A DNA stretch of 64,000 nucleotides from Nemania diffusa (lineage: Eukaryota; Ascomycota; Sordariomycetes; Xylariales; Xylariaceae). Shown here piece by piece: positions 21,788 through 33,300 of the stretch. The stretch is taken from contig JBBPUQ010000005.1 of NCBI GenBank assembly GCA_038501195.1, positions 1,550,001 to 1,614,000 of the forward strand, read 5' to 3'. The translations under genes and the position numbers were made by a program. The first letter of the stretch is position 1; every line of letters starts with the position of its first letter. The notes under the pieces were generated by a model. The model had not been told where the DNA came from. It ran no database searches and saw nothing but the letters and a program-made list of their open reading frames with translations.

Positions 21788-24211
21788 TCACCACCCGTCT
21801 CCCCACCCATCGTCGTCGCCGCCCGTATCTTTGGGCTTCATGTCGATTTTCTTGCTGGCGGCCGTTTTGGTGGCGGAAGCAGATCTAACCGCCAACGGCT
21901 TCTTGCCGGCGGGGCTGTTCTTCGCCAGGCCTTTCGGCAGAGGCTTGGCACCGACTGCACCTGGGGTCTTCTTCTGCGCTTGGGCGGCGAGCCAGCCGGC
22001 GAAGTCGGGCTCCGAGTCGTCGTCGAACGGTTTGCTAGAGACCACGGGCGTAGTCTTCTTCTTTGCCGCTTTGCTCGTTGTGGTGGTAGTGGTAGGCGTG
22101 GTGGTGGTAGTATTAGTAGACCAGACATCCGTCGTGCTATCACTGGGCTCGCCCCAGGCGTCCCCTACGTCGTCGTCGTTCATGTCGCCCATATCACCCC
22201 ATGCGTCGCCCGCGTCGTCATCGGCTTCGGCGGGCAACGGATCCGCGAAGTACGTGTCTGGCGCCGTCATGCTCGAATTCCGCGATAAGGGCGCGGGAGA
22301 AGGCGACTTCACGGCTTGGCGGTGGAGTGCTGAGGCAGAGGATGTGGAAGGTACCGCGCGCTTGGGCTCGGAACCTGCTGATGGTGAGGTGGCCTGGGGG
22401 GTCGGTGCCCCGTTGCTCGAGGTTTGCATCTCGCCGGAAGCGGCGGACAGCTTATTGGTGAAGGAGGAGATGGCCCAGCCAGCCCAAGAAGACGCCTCGT
22501 TGGATTGTGGCGTGCTCATGCGCGGACCGGCGCTATCTGTGGTCTGGGATGGTGGGATTGCGGTATCGGGCATGCTCGCTGCCGCCTTGCGTATCCGTTG
22601 CAGGTAGATATCCATCGTCTTACTGGCCTGATCGCGGACCAGCTTTTCCTTGTCTATCAGGGCGGGGCAAACAAGAGGTAGAATCCTCGCTGCACAGTCT
22701 TCCTCAGTGAAGTACTCCCCAGTCGCTGCTAGCGCCATCAGGGCCGCATTACGCGCATGAACGAAGGGGTCTCGGAGTGATCTCGTGAATGCGGCGATGA
22801 GGACTTTGGACCGGCTGGAAGAACCTAGATTCTTGGCGATTTTACCTAGACATATCGTTGTATTTGTTCGGATTCCCGGCTGCTCGTCGTTTGCCGTCTT
22901 AGCTAGATATTTAAGCAGCTCCCCGTTTATAACGCGATCCGACAGTTTGTGGATGACGACAAGAACGGATTTCAGCGTCTGCTCGCGGACTATGGGAGCT
23001 AGGTCTGTAAAGCCGGATACCATATTGGGAAATATTTTATCGTTTACTACTTTTTGCGGAAGCCTGTCGATCATCAACGGTAGGTTGTCTAGTAGACACA
23101 CTCTTATCGCCCTGTCTGGGTTTCCAAACAACCGGACCACGACGGGTTGTACTCGAGCCTCGAAGTCCTCGTTTGTTAATTTGGTAGCTATCTTCATGAC
23201 CACTCCAAACGCCTTGGGTCCACCGCCGCCAAACTCGACGGATTTTAGTAGCTCTGGTAGCACCTTCATCTTGAAGAAATCCTCTGGAAAGTCGTCTGTG
23301 AGCTGGTCGAGGCTGTCGAGAAACTCTGCTCTTTCTTCCTCCGACTTGACATCCAGGTTATCGATGCCCTCGGTTAACTTAATTAGGGGAGAGTCGAAGA
23401 AACCACCTGAACGCCGGCCCTGTTCGAGAAAGGCCTTCACGGTGATCCTCGCTTTCGGGTTCGCGTTCACTAGTCTTTTATAACCCGCGTGCATAGTCGG
23501 CGGAATTCCTTTCGTCTGTCCTGCCTGTGACGCCCCCGTAAAATCGCCATTGAACGCTTCGTAAATAGTGGTGCCAAAATTATAGGAATCGACAGCAGAA
23601 TGCGGGCTCTTCTTGATGACGTCCCAACCGGCCTGTGCCAGCTCAGGGGGTGTAAATCTGTTCGAATCAGGTACTAAGCTTCCATATCTATATATTATGG
23701 CCTCGTCATCCTTGACGTTACTGAGCACCTCGAAGCCGCCTAGCTTCCACTCGCCGCTCTCAGACGTGTAGATGGATGCAACCCTCAGGCTACCGTGTAT
23801 AGACAAACCCTCGTCGTTGATAAACTTGATCGTGCGCGCGATGCTGAATAGGCCCCATTTTATTGTCTCCGGGCTTAAGCTCTTCCTCTTAACGTGCCAT
23901 CGCAGCGGGACAACGCGCTCGGTTGCTATGTATATATACGAGTCCGTCTCGACGGCGTCTAGGACCTTGATAACGCCGGGGTGGCGCATGGTGCGAAGTT
24001 TCTTGAGCGCATTCTTGGCGAGGGGCAGTCGAGACTTGTTGGCGGTGACATCGAAGGAGAATATACTGCAGTTCGACCCGTCGGCTCGTCGCGTACCGTT
24101 GTACAGCGTCCAAATAGAAGCGTCGATATCGACCTTGTCGCCAAATGAGTAAGGGAACGGCGGGCCTTGTGCCGCCATGGCCGAGGCCACCGCCGACTTG
24201 ATGAAATCCAT
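21788..24211 (-). CDS. SCY1-like pseudokinase (Cex1/SCYL1 family)
   Basis: A single exon of 807 residues. The N-terminal kinase-like domain (about 1-290) lacks the catalytic residues: the usual HRD position reads SIHGSL and the DFG position reads LGGFE, as expected in this pseudokinase family. HEAT-like repeats follow (about 330-560), with stretches such as VRLFGNPDRAIRVCLLDNLP. The C-terminal 240 residues are disordered, and acidic with tryptophans (DDDAGDAWGD, DDDVGDAWGE), ending DDDGWGDGW. Yeast Cex1 takes aminoacyl-tRNA from export receptors at the nuclear pore, and animal SCYL1 works with COPI in Golgi-ER traffic. The acidic Trp motifs would suit binding to a coat subunit (inference). 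The start at 24211 gives the family-typical opening MDFIKSAV. Confidence 0.92.
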   Translation of the reverse strand: MDFIKSAVASAMAAQGPPFPYSFGDKVDIDASIWTLYNGTRRADGSNCSIFSFDVTANKSRLPLAKNALKKLRTMRHPGVIKVLDAVETDSYIYIATERVVPLRWHVKRKSLSPETIKWGLFSIARTIKFINDEGLSIHGSLRVASIYTSESGEWKLGGFEVLSNVKDDEAIIYRYGSLVPDSNRFTPPELAQAGWDVIKKSPHSAVDSYNFGTTIYEAFNGDFTGASQAGQTKGIPPTMHAGYKRLVNANPKARITVKAFLEQGRRSGGFFDSPLIKLTEGIDNLDVKSEEERAEFLDSLDQLTDDFPEDFFKMKVLPELLKSVEFGGGGPKAFGVVMKIATKLTNEDFEARVQPVVVRLFGNPDRAIRVCLLDNLPLMIDRLPQKVVNDKIFPNMVSGFTDLAPIVREQTLKSVLVVIHKLSDRVINGELLKYLAKTANDEQPGIRTNTTICLGKIAKNLGSSSRSKVLIAAFTRSLRDPFVHARNAALMALAATGEYFTEEDCAARILPLVCPALIDKEKLVRDQASKTMDIYLQRIRKAAASMPDTAIPPSQTTDSAGPRMSTPQSNEASSWAGWAISSFTNKLSAASGEMQTSSNGAPTPQATSPSAGSEPKRAVPSTSSASALHRQAVKSPSPAPLSRNSSMTAPDTYFADPLPAEADDDAGDAWGDMGDMNDDDVGDAWGEPSDSTTDVWSTNTTTTTPTTTTTTSKAAKKKTTPVVSSKPFDDDSEPDFAGWLAAQAQKKTPGAVGAKPLPKGLAKNSPAGKKPLAVRSASATKTAASKKIDMKPKDTGGDDDGWGDGW

Positions 24212-24682
24212 GTTGGTGTATTCAAACCATCCGTAGGGTAGGTATTTATTTATCTCAACGTAGTAATTACCAATGGGAGTTGCGTATGTAGCCCACCCAA
24301 GTGGAAAGAAAAAAAGACTGGATAAGTGAGGAAGGTAATTTAAGCAGTTGTTGTGATATCTACTACCTATCTTTTTTTTTTGTTTGGTTGTAGATACTTA
24401 GGTAACGAGCGATGTTGTTGTTCTTTACCTACTTGATTTGGTTGACTTGTCCACTAATCTATGACATGATAGGACGTTCAGGTTGATCATATACCCCTCC
24501 ACATATGCGGCCACTGCATCGATCCAGGCACTTGTTAGTGTAAAGTTTAGCGGAGCTTGGAATATTTCCAGGCCATTACCCCTATAACGCCTTCCCCTTT
24601 TATCATGAGCACCCTACTACCTATTCACGCCTCTTGATCCAACCCGATCATAGAATCCATAAATTCCTCACTTGTTATCATT
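24212..24682. other. Intergenic, SCY1-like promoter to tRNA
   Basis: 470 bases holding the promoter and 5' leader of the SCY1-like gene (read leftwards) and the upstream flank of the tRNA gene. A T-rich tract lies near 24371-24381. No gene seen. Confidence 0.6.
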
Positions 24683-24777
24683 GGTCGGTTAGCTCAGTTG
24701 GTTAGAGCGTCGTACTAATACTACTACAATTGTATCAAGTAATGCGAAGGTCATGGGTTCGACCCCCATACTGACCA
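24683..24777 (+). tRNA. tRNA-Ile(AAT) with a 21-nt intron
   Basis: A full cloverleaf can be folded. The acceptor stem is GGTCGGT with ACTGACC (one G-T pair) and discriminator A. The D stem is GCTC/GAGC and the anticodon stem is TCGTA with TGCGA. The T arm is ATGGG TTCGACC CCCAT. The anticodon loop reads CTAATAA, anticodon AAT, once a 21-nt intron (24721-24741) is removed from the canonical position one base 3' of the anticodon. Mature length is 74 nt. A TTTT run about a dozen bases downstream (from 24789) would terminate Pol III. Confidence 0.95.
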
Positions 24778-25091
24778 GCTGCCATTATCTTTTGCTCTCT
24801 GGTTTATCGTTTTTGACAGAGTACATCATATTCTATGTTTTGCACAAGGTGATGAAATCTTTGTGAGCTATGAAGAGTGTATCTTGTCTTACTTATATAG
24901 TATTAGCTACAGGTACACACACCTTTTTCACAACACACTATGTTTAGTACATCACTTCTCATCTCACCATTTCGTAGTTACACATTTGTTCTGGACATTG
25001 GCGAGATTAAATTTAAACAATAGCTAGTGTGACTAAGGTATTAACTTGAGAGAGAAACTTCGAAAGCTCTCGCTACTAAGACTAGGTATTA
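24778..25091. other. Intergenic, tRNA to FAD oxidase 3' end
   Basis: 314 bases containing the tRNA terminator T-run and the 3' flank of the FAD oxidase gene. AT-rich relative to that gene; nothing else seen. Confidence 0.6.
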
Positions 25092-26668
25092 TTAAGAGGA
25101 GGGGATCTTGAACCCGCTCGTCCTTGTCGTCCAAAAGCCGGTAGGATCGACCTCGGCCTGCACTCTTCTCGCGAGGGCCAAGTTCTCAGGCTTCAGGCGG
25201 CCGAAGTAGTCCTGCGGGTAGAAGCAGTCGTTCTGGAAGAGCGGCAGGTAAACATCCTTGGGCAGCACGCCGCTGTCCTGGTAGTCCTCGACGATGGTCT
25301 GGAAGCCGGTGTAGGTGTCGCGCATGGTCTGGTCGATGGTGGGGTAGGAGAGGTTGCTCCAGAAGCTGTAGTCGAGCTCGAGCACGATACGGTCGATGTC
25401 GGCGTCGACGTCGATGAGGTCGCCACCCTTGGCCGCGGCCACCTGCGCCAGGCGCTTGGGCAGGGGCTGGAAGGCGACGCTGGCGATGAGCCCCGGCACG
25501 AGCGCGGCCTGGTTGCTCACGTTGACCCAGTGGTCGAAGATCTTGCCCATGACCTCGGGGCCGTCGGCGGCCGAGGGCAGCGGGATCGTCTCCGTGCCGA
25601 TCGTGTACACGCTGCCCTTGACCACGGCCCAGTTGTTGCCGCTGAGCAGGCTGTTCATGCTCTGCGTCTTGCACGTGTTGATCTTGAACGGCGTGATGTC
25701 GAAGAACTTGTCGAACACGCCCGCCGGACGCGAGGGCCCGTTGTAGTACAGGAAGATGACCCAGATGTCCACCAGCGTGGCGACGGTGCGCTCCGCCGTC
25801 ACGATGATGCCGGCCTTCTCGTCCGTGTAGTTCTCCGTGAAGTCCCGGACTGCTGCGAGCATAGCCGTGCTGACGTCGTCTGTCGCGTCGAAGATGAGGT
25901 TGCCGCCCCATACGTCGCCCTGGGGATACGCCTGGAGCGTGTACGATGTGACGATGCCGAAGTTGCTGCCGCCACCCTTCAGGGCCTTGAAGAGGTCGGG
26001 GTAGTTGCTCGCCGTCACCTCCACGATGGATGCGTTCGCTAGCACGAGCTCGTATGCTAGAACCGAGTTGGCAGCCCAGCCGTACTCGGTACTCATGAAA
26101 CTCAAGCCACCTGTGAATATTGTTATGAGTTATATGCTTCTGCGCAAGCCGGTCTGTGATGAGTCTCACCTCCTAGCATGTAACCACCAACACCAACGTT
26201 GCCAATTCGTCCACCAACAACGATGTATCCGGAGCCATCAAGCGCCGCCGAGACTTCATCCCATCGGTTTCCAGGTCCAACCTTGACAGTCTCCGTTGCG
26301 GTGTCGAGGATTACCTGGTTCAAGTTCTTGGTCGAAATCAGAGGGCCGCCATCGATACTGGCGAAGTGGTTGTTCGGGTTGTGGCCGCCTGACTTGACAG
26401 CGAACGTCTCGTTGTTGCTAGCCAGGATCGAGACAATAGCCGCGACCTCCTCAGTTGTCGTGGGCATCAAGATACATGATGGCTTCAGAGCACCGCAACT
26501 TGTCGACCAATACTCGCTCTGCTCCGTGGTGTAATCGATCTGAGGGTTTGTGTACAGGTCGATGGAGGTGTCACTGCCCACCAGAGCGCATGTATTCTGA
26601 GCTGCTCCTAGCGTAACTAGGGCAGCTGCAGCCACAGCGAGGCTTTTCTTCATGGTAGATGAAGTCAT
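25092..26668 (-). CDS. Secreted FAD-linked oxidase (berberine-bridge-like)
   Basis: Two exons, 26170-26668 and 25092-26110, with a 59-nt GT-AG intron; 1518 nt, 505 residues. A signal peptide is visible (KKSLAVAAAALVTLGAAQ). The FAD_binding_4 domain (about 55-230) includes KSGGHNPNN, where H96 is the expected covalent FAD-linking histidine, and VGVGGYMLGGG. The second, Cys, attachment point of bicovalent enzymes is not present at the usual place, so single attachment is likely. The C-terminus has the BBE element (YFGRLKPENLALARRVQAEVDPTGFW). Such enzymes oxidise sugars, phenolics or secondary metabolites; the substrate cannot be told. Exon 2 is much more GC-rich than exon 1 and its surroundings, enough to create long antisense frames. 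It stands alone, with no other biosynthetic gene beside it. Confidence 0.92.
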
Positions 26669-28386
26669 CGTCTCTTCCCTGGACCTTGGAGCTCACTGGT
26701 GATACCTGGCGAGTAACCACTCCCTCCCAAGACCAGCGGCGCGCCGCAGGGCACCATTCTTATTATACCCTTTTCCCATGCTAGGTAGCTAGCGCATCCT
26801 TACACTACAGGAGGGGCGATATTATCCTAGGAAGCTCAGCTGGCCTCGGCAGAGTAGCCAAACGAGGGACAATAATTTGCAAACCGGGAAATCCCACATG
26901 TGAACCATGCCTAGTTTCAAGGCGCAACCCTGGCGAGGTCACGACGCCAGGCAGAGTAAAGTACGACGTGGAGACATCTTATCATCGTATGAACCTATTG
27001 CGCGTCGCGTGATAAGTAGATATGTGATAATGGAACCCAACGGCAGGAAGCCGGGTTCCGCAAGGCGGCCGCGATAGGTATTGCAGCCGCTGCCGAGGTT
27101 TCATGGATATAAGTATGCACTACACTAGTGTAGTGTATGTACCTATATAGACGCGAAGGGCCGTTCGTGTCCGTTGTCATGCGACGATAGCGTACTACGT
27201 CCGATGGGCTACGCTTACTCACTTAATTACTTACTTAAGTCTCCTCGCTTACAGTACAGCGAAAGGTGGACAATTAACAAAACGGGAGCATCAGAACCTG
27301 GATGCGGACGCGGACCTGTCTAGCTTACTTAACACATGATGATCTGCAAATTGCCCTCCTTACTAAGTAAGCGCTGGCAGGGTTGTTCGCACGATTCCGT
27401 GCAGGGTGCAGAGTAAAAATAAGGTTCTGCCGACGTGGCAGGCCAGGCCACTGGAAGAGAATAACCATTATCACAGATTTGGCGAGTTCCAATTTATGTA
27501 GATTGACGTATACTACGACACTCATATCAAGAATATCGTGCATCAATACCTATACCACGTATTATATACAGTAACTCTCCCCCTCCAGAACGTATAAAAG
27601 TGGAACACCCAGTTATACGGTGACGTAGGTATTTAGCTTCCAAGTCTGGGGTACAGTACAACTATAAGGGGTTTGTCTACCTATGCACATACATACTAGA
27701 CTACAGTATGTATTAGTATGTCGGTAGTTACACATATATTACATTCGTATGGAATGGCTATGATAGGTATTTCGACCCCTCGCATCATTACTGTTCGCTG
27801 CTACGATTTCGGAAGTGTCAACTCGATTAGTTTGCGAGCTAGGAGAAAAATAAATACTAACTAATGATAGGTGACGGGATAGGGCTCGAAGTAGGATGGT
27901 AGTGCTGCGTAAACGATGAAGCGATCTCCCGGAGCGGAGCGGACTTGGCTAGCCCGGTAGGATTAAAGGACGAGACTATGTTAAGCGAGGCATGGGGTCC
28001 AGAGCCATGCATTGCCGCATGACGGATCTAAATTCGCAAATTCCAATAGGTATGCTGGATAAGGTAACCAGCTCGAAATTGATTACGATATTCCTTTTCC
28101 TTGCATGCTGTACGTAGTAGAGCTACCTAGGTATCTTACATACAGTATAGGCATCTCTCTCATTCTTTGGTTAGTGTATTGTACCTACGTCGCATATAAA
28201 TCATACGTGTACGTAAGCGTCCTCTTCTAGTTAAGCTTCGCCTAGACCGGTGATCTGGATCGAGCTGTCAATGGCTCTAGCCCTGTCCACTATGTCGATA
28301 CCAAGACCACACACCAAGGGTCGCCGACACACCAGGTAGGTGGGTATCGTCACACCTTAAAATTGGAGGTGCCGAGGCGGACCATA
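26669..28386. other. Intergenic, FAD oxidase promoter side
   Basis: 1.7 kb. The left part is the FAD oxidase promoter; the right part ends at the 3' end of homoserine kinase. It contains an 18-bp perfect palindrome (27118-27135) and scattered TAGGTA/TACCTA motifs. No gene with a domain or splice structure was found. Confidence 0.55.
27118..27135. promoter_or_regulatory. 18-bp perfect palindrome upstream of the FAD oxidase
   Basis: CACTACACTAGTGTAGTG is identical to its own reverse complement. It lies 450 bases upstream of the FAD oxidase start codon. A perfect 18-mer palindrome of mixed composition is uncommon by chance and would suit a homodimeric regulator, but no binding protein is known from the sequence. 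Confidence 0.35.
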
Positions 28387-29602
28387 TCACTGCGTTTTAA
28401 TGACTTTGGTACCCTCAGCAGGCTCCAACAATTTCCATTTGCAGTCAATGTTCTCCTGGCGAAATCTCGCTATTATCCTCTCCGCAATCTCTTCAAAGTG
28501 GCTCGTCGCCAATGCGAGGATCGTGGGACCCGCGCCCGAGAGGCACACGCCGAGCAGACCCTCCTGCGTGCTGGGAGACATGGACTGTACAATCTCTTCT
28601 AGGCCAGGGATTAGGGTCTGCCGGTATTGCTGGTGGAGCTTGTCCTGCATGGCTAGGTTGATGAGTTCCGGATCTGGCGGTGACTGCCCGAGAGCGACGG
28701 GGAGCAGTGCAATGCGCTGCATATTAAACGTCTAAAGATATAGCAATGATTTGTCAGGCGCACATGTTCATGCAGGGACCTCGGATGTAAATTAGGTATT
28801 CTACTCACGACGTCTTGTCTGGGGTACACCTTCGGCAGCACTTCACGTGCTTTTGCTGTGGGCACCTCGAAATTGGGGATAATAGCCACAGCCTTGATCT
28901 CCTTTGACCACTGGAACTTGATGTGGTGTCCGATTCCATGAGGCGGCTCTGGTGGCCGCTCTCCTGTGTCGAGTCCACCAGCTGGTGCGGGTAGCACTTC
29001 ACTTAGCGGGATCTCAACACGAGCAACGTCCTCGGGTGCAAGTGGTTTGAGATAGGTACCCACGAAGCCACCGAAGAGGGCAGCGCCCACATTGTCGGGG
29101 TGACGTTCTAAGTCCCAGTCATTAGCTCCCGCATTGGTAACAAGTGATGATTGGGAAATGAGAAAAGTTGTTCCATACCTATCATCAGACAGAAGTCAAA
29201 TAGACGGCTTTCATCGAGATGGTGTAGGCCACCAACCTCCTTGCCGAGCATCACACCGGCCACGACAGCAGCTCCGGATGACCCCAGGCCACGGCCCAAG
29301 GGGATGGGGTTCACGATGTGCACATGTGTCTCGACTGGAAAGGCACGTTGGTCGTGGCATCGCAAAACGTATAATGCAACGCGCGTGATGAGATTGGCGG
29401 AGGGGTCCAATGACACCTCTCCCGTCTCTTCACCCTCACCCTCGTAGGTTACCCGGCAATTGAGTGGGTGCTCTGACGATGACTTGGACCGGTCAATGGT
29501 GACCCGTAGCTCGAGATATATCGACAAGGCCAAGCCAATGACATCAAATCCGGGTCCGATGTTAGCGGAGGAACACGGGGTCCGAATAGTGAAGGACTCC
29601 AT
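28387..29602 (-). CDS. thr1: Homoserine kinase (threonine biosynthesis)
   Basis: Three exons: 29179-29602, 28809-29107 and 28387-28731; 1068 nt, 355 residues, close to the usual fungal length. It is a GHMP-family kinase that phosphorylates L-homoserine with ATP, the step before threonine synthase, in the cytosol. Visible motifs are the N-terminal SSANIGPGFDVIGLAL, the phosphate-binding loop PIPLGRGLGSSGAAVVAG, RHPDNVGAALFGGFVG, and the C-terminal GVCLSGAGPTILAL. Intron 1 (GTATGG...TAG) splits the Glu codon before RHPDN; intron 2 (GTGAGT...TAG) is in phase 0. Both are required to connect the motifs in frame. No clear TGACTCA (CPC1/Gcn4) site was seen in the first 200 bases upstream. Confidence 0.96.
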
Positions 29603-30372
29603 GATGAATAAGATGCGTGTAGGTAGTTTTGGCTTGTCTCACAATTGAGTTAGCTAGCTGAGTTGAAGATATTTGAAAAAAGTAAGTGAGTTCGTTATTA
29701 ACGGCTTCATCTACCCATTCAATGCCTTGTTCCTAGTTGTGAATTGATGTTTCTTTCTACACAAGGAAGTGGGTGGGAATATGGGCCAATGAAGCCTAAC
29801 TTGACTTTGAGCACAGAAACTGTGCCGTACCTAAACCTTAATAGTCAGGGAGCCGAGCTGTGCTGATGTGATTTTCAGTTCTTGCCCGATTCCGGAGCGC
29901 GTATCCGATGTGGGGATCTAGGCCGCCGGCGTGCCTGCCTGCCCTAACCAGACAGTGAAAAGTGCTGCAATTGGCTACCTGTAAGATCTGACGGCGGTTG
30001 CTGCACCTACCGATGAATTTAATTACTACATAGGTTGGCAGGTGTCTTTAGTAGGTCAAAACTTGCGATTGCACGGCTCGCGGAGTAATACCATGTATAA
30101 GGTCGGGAAGGCACATGTGCAGGTAGCCGTTTATCTACATGCCATGTAAGTACTTCCTAGACTTAGGTACCTAGGTACCTAACTTGTAAGTTGTACATAT
30201 CATATACACAGCTCAAGGAACCAGCATTAAAACCAGCAATTTGATTAACTTATTATAACAATTTCCAATATTTATAGAAGCTATAGAAAATAGACAAAAC
30301 AACCCTCTGGAGATGTTCAATTGTGTTAAACCTCTCATGATGTTTTGGCAGTATTTGGAACTAACAACTTCC
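29603..30372. other. Intergenic, homoserine kinase promoter
   Basis: 770 bases between the homoserine kinase start and the 3' end of the coiled-coil gene. It contains a GGGCCAATGA (CCAAT-type) element near 29788 on the plus strand and a TAGGTACCTAGGTACCTA run at about 30164-30181. No gene seen. Confidence 0.55.
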
Positions 30373-33300
30373 CTACTTCTTTTTCGGCCTCCTTGATTTC
30401 GGGAACTGCTCGCGCCGAAAACCAACGGCCTGCCTCCCATCAACCCAGCTAAACCCATCCGGATAATGCGCCTTGCGCAACCACGCCTTCTGGCTACACG
30501 TCCGCAGCGCAAAGTCGTACAGCCGCTCATAGCTCCCGACGAGCTCCTTGACGCTGTCCAGCGTGACGCAGTCGGCGTGCTTGGAGGCGCGCTCGAGCAC
30601 GCGGATGCGCGCCTGCTGGTTGGACAGGGTCGTCTTGTGCTGCTGCAGCTCGCCCTTCTTCTGCCCGAGCTCCGACTCCATCGAGGCGGCGTGCTCCTGC
30701 GCCTCGCGCAGTGCAGCGTTGGCCTGGCTCAGCTTGTGCTGCTCCTGCGAGAACTGCTGGTTCGCCCGGTCTAGCTTGGTGCCGTACTCGTCGGCGCGCG
30801 CACGCTCCTGCGCGACCGCCTGCTCCGGGTCGGCGGCGTTGGAGGTCGAGAGGCTGGAGCGGCTCCGGGTCTTCTTCGCTCTGCTCTTGCGATCGTCGAA
30901 GACGGAGTCGCTGAGTTGCGACACGTGGGTCTTGAGGTCCCGGACTTCGCGCTCGAGCGCCCCCTTGGCGCCGAGCTCCTGTCGGAGTCTGTTTCGCGTA
31001 GCGGTGTGATTTGAGATCTCTGCGTCGAGACGGGTCTTCATCTGCGCTCGCTGGTTGCGCTCCTCGGCCATAGAAGCTCTGATCTGCGCTGCTTGTGTCT
31101 TGGAGTCTTGGACTTTTTTCTCAGCTGTCGCTATGGCATCTTGCTCCTCCTCATATCTAATCTCAAGGTCGGCAATGACATCAATGCATTGACGAAGCCC
31201 ATCGTCTCTTTTGTTGATCTCTTCCTCGAGCCTTTGTATCTCGTTCTGGCACATCTGGACATCTCCCGTGAGACGATCAACACTAGCGACATGTTCGACT
31301 TTCTCCATTTGCAGAGCCTCGCGCTGGCCGTCTAGTTGCTGGTACAGACGATCTGGGTCATATTCTAGCTCACGCTGGACGGCCTTCTCCAAGTCCGCCT
31401 TCAGCTTCTCCACCTGCTCAGTCTCGGTTCTGAGAGCCCGTGCTTGTCTAGCAGACTGAAAGTTCGCTGTTGCTAAATCCCGGTTAGCCTTCTCGAGTTC
31501 GGCCCTGGCGCCATCGTACGAGTCTGAAAACTGCTTGGCTTCTTCACGAGCAGCTTCAAGTCCGTCTGTCAACTTAGTAATACTAGTTCTTGTCATCGTT
31601 TCAAATGCCTCGAGTCTTCCTTTAGCTTCAGCAGCGTTGGCTCTCTCACGCTTCAGGCTGTCGGAAAGGTTCGTGTGACGCACTAGCTCGTCCTTAAGAG
31701 CTGTCTGGTAGCTCTCGAGCCCGCTTTCTGCTGCAGATAAGTCTGATTTGAGGGCTGAAGCCTCGTCTTCGGCGGCGCCAATTCGGTTCCTAAGCATATC
31801 GATATCTCCTCTCTGGCGTTCGTTATCTTGCCTGGCTCCCTGCAGCTCTTTACTTTCGCGGAGCAGACGTTGTCTCAATTCAGAGATCGACTCATCGAGT
31901 TCATTATTCTCTGCCGTCATTGACTCCACTCGGCTCTCTAACCCAGCGATTTTGATGTGTAGATTGTAGATATTCTTCTCAGCGTCAGATAACTCCCTTC
32001 CCATCAATTCCCTAACCCGAGCCAGCTCGCTTGAAGCCACGTCTCGGCTAGCTGTTTCCGCTCGTAGATTCCGAGTGAGCTGCCGGACTTGCTCCTGTCG
32101 TTTGCTAGCATCATCCTCAAACCCCCTTATGCGTACCGCAGCTCTATCAAGTTCTCCCCCTAGCCGAGATCGTGTGCTTTCCGAATATACTAGGTCGTTC
32201 TTAGTCTTCCGCAACTCTTGGTCCAGTTTCTTATTATCAGACTCGAAATGGGTCAACCTAGCCTTCACCTCTGCTGCATTTGTCTTCTCGTCTTCCAACT
32301 TCGCACCAGCAACCCCCGCTGCATCCCGTAACGAAGAAAGTTCACCCTCAAGTTGTATATTCTTGGGAACTACCGTCTGCAACAACTTTGCCAACTCGGC
32401 GGTAAGGTGGGTATTTTCGCTTTTAAGCGTTGCAATCGAGCCCGCTTGCTTCTCGTTGACTCTTTTAGCGTCTTGTAGAGCTTGGTTCGAAGCATACGTC
32501 TCTTTCTCGAGTTCTTGGAACTTCGTTTCGATATTGTCTCTCTGTTGGCTGACTTTCTCGATCTCTTGATGTAGGGTACTATCGACACCCGTCATAGACT
32601 CCCGTAGGTTTTCGGCGCTTTCGTTGGATTTCTTGACCTGGCTTAGCTCTGTCGTAGCATCGTCGAGCTGTTGCTCGAGATCTCTTGCCTTGTCTTGCAT
32701 GTCGCGCTGTAGTTCGGCTTCCCGGGCTTGGAATTCATCTTGAAGCTTTGCTTTGTCTGTGTCGAAGGCTCTTTGCAAAGCTGCCTTTTCAGCATCGAAT
32801 ACTGCCTTAAGAGATGAAATATCTATAGCCGATTGCTTCTTGGCTTTCTTAAGCTCGGTTTTCACGTCTGACAATTGCTCGGAGAGATCGGCATCAACCT
32901 ATAGACTGTTAAACCCTGTCGGCGTAGTGCAGATACGATCGCCTCACCATCTTCACCTGCTCGCCAAAAGCAGATCCCATCCCCTCAAAGTCAAATATTA
33001 GAAAGTCATCCAGATCTAGACTCATCTTCTCAATAAAAATACCATCCGAATCCTCCATTTCGGCGAAGTTGATGTTCCTCTCAAGAACGGGCTTCACTCC
33101 GGACGCCCTTATGGATGAATTCTTGGTGAGTGTCTCCCAGCTGATGTTCCACACTCGAAGCAGTACCTTAGCCGCTCCCAAATCGGGTGAGCGCGAAGCT
33201 GTGGATGGGGCCCAGTTAACCGTGAACTCTTCGCGCGTGATATCGTAGCCAAACTGCCATGTTCCGCCTGAGAGTGTGAGGAATCCATATAGGAGGTTAT

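Noticed and set aside
21464..22607. Two long plus-strand frames (274 and 258 codons)
   Set aside because: They lie opposite the C-terminal coding region of the SCY1-like gene, whose frame has clear family motifs.
25186..26169. Long antisense-like frame in a second minus-strand phase, very Arg/His/Gly-rich
   Set aside because: It is a shadow of the GC-rich FAD oxidase exon 2, with biased low-complexity composition and no domain.
30466..32569. Several plus-strand frames of 80-164 codons, Leu/Ser-rich
   Set aside because: They are antisense to the coiled-coil gene; Lys/Glu-rich coiled coils give such Leu/Ser shadows.
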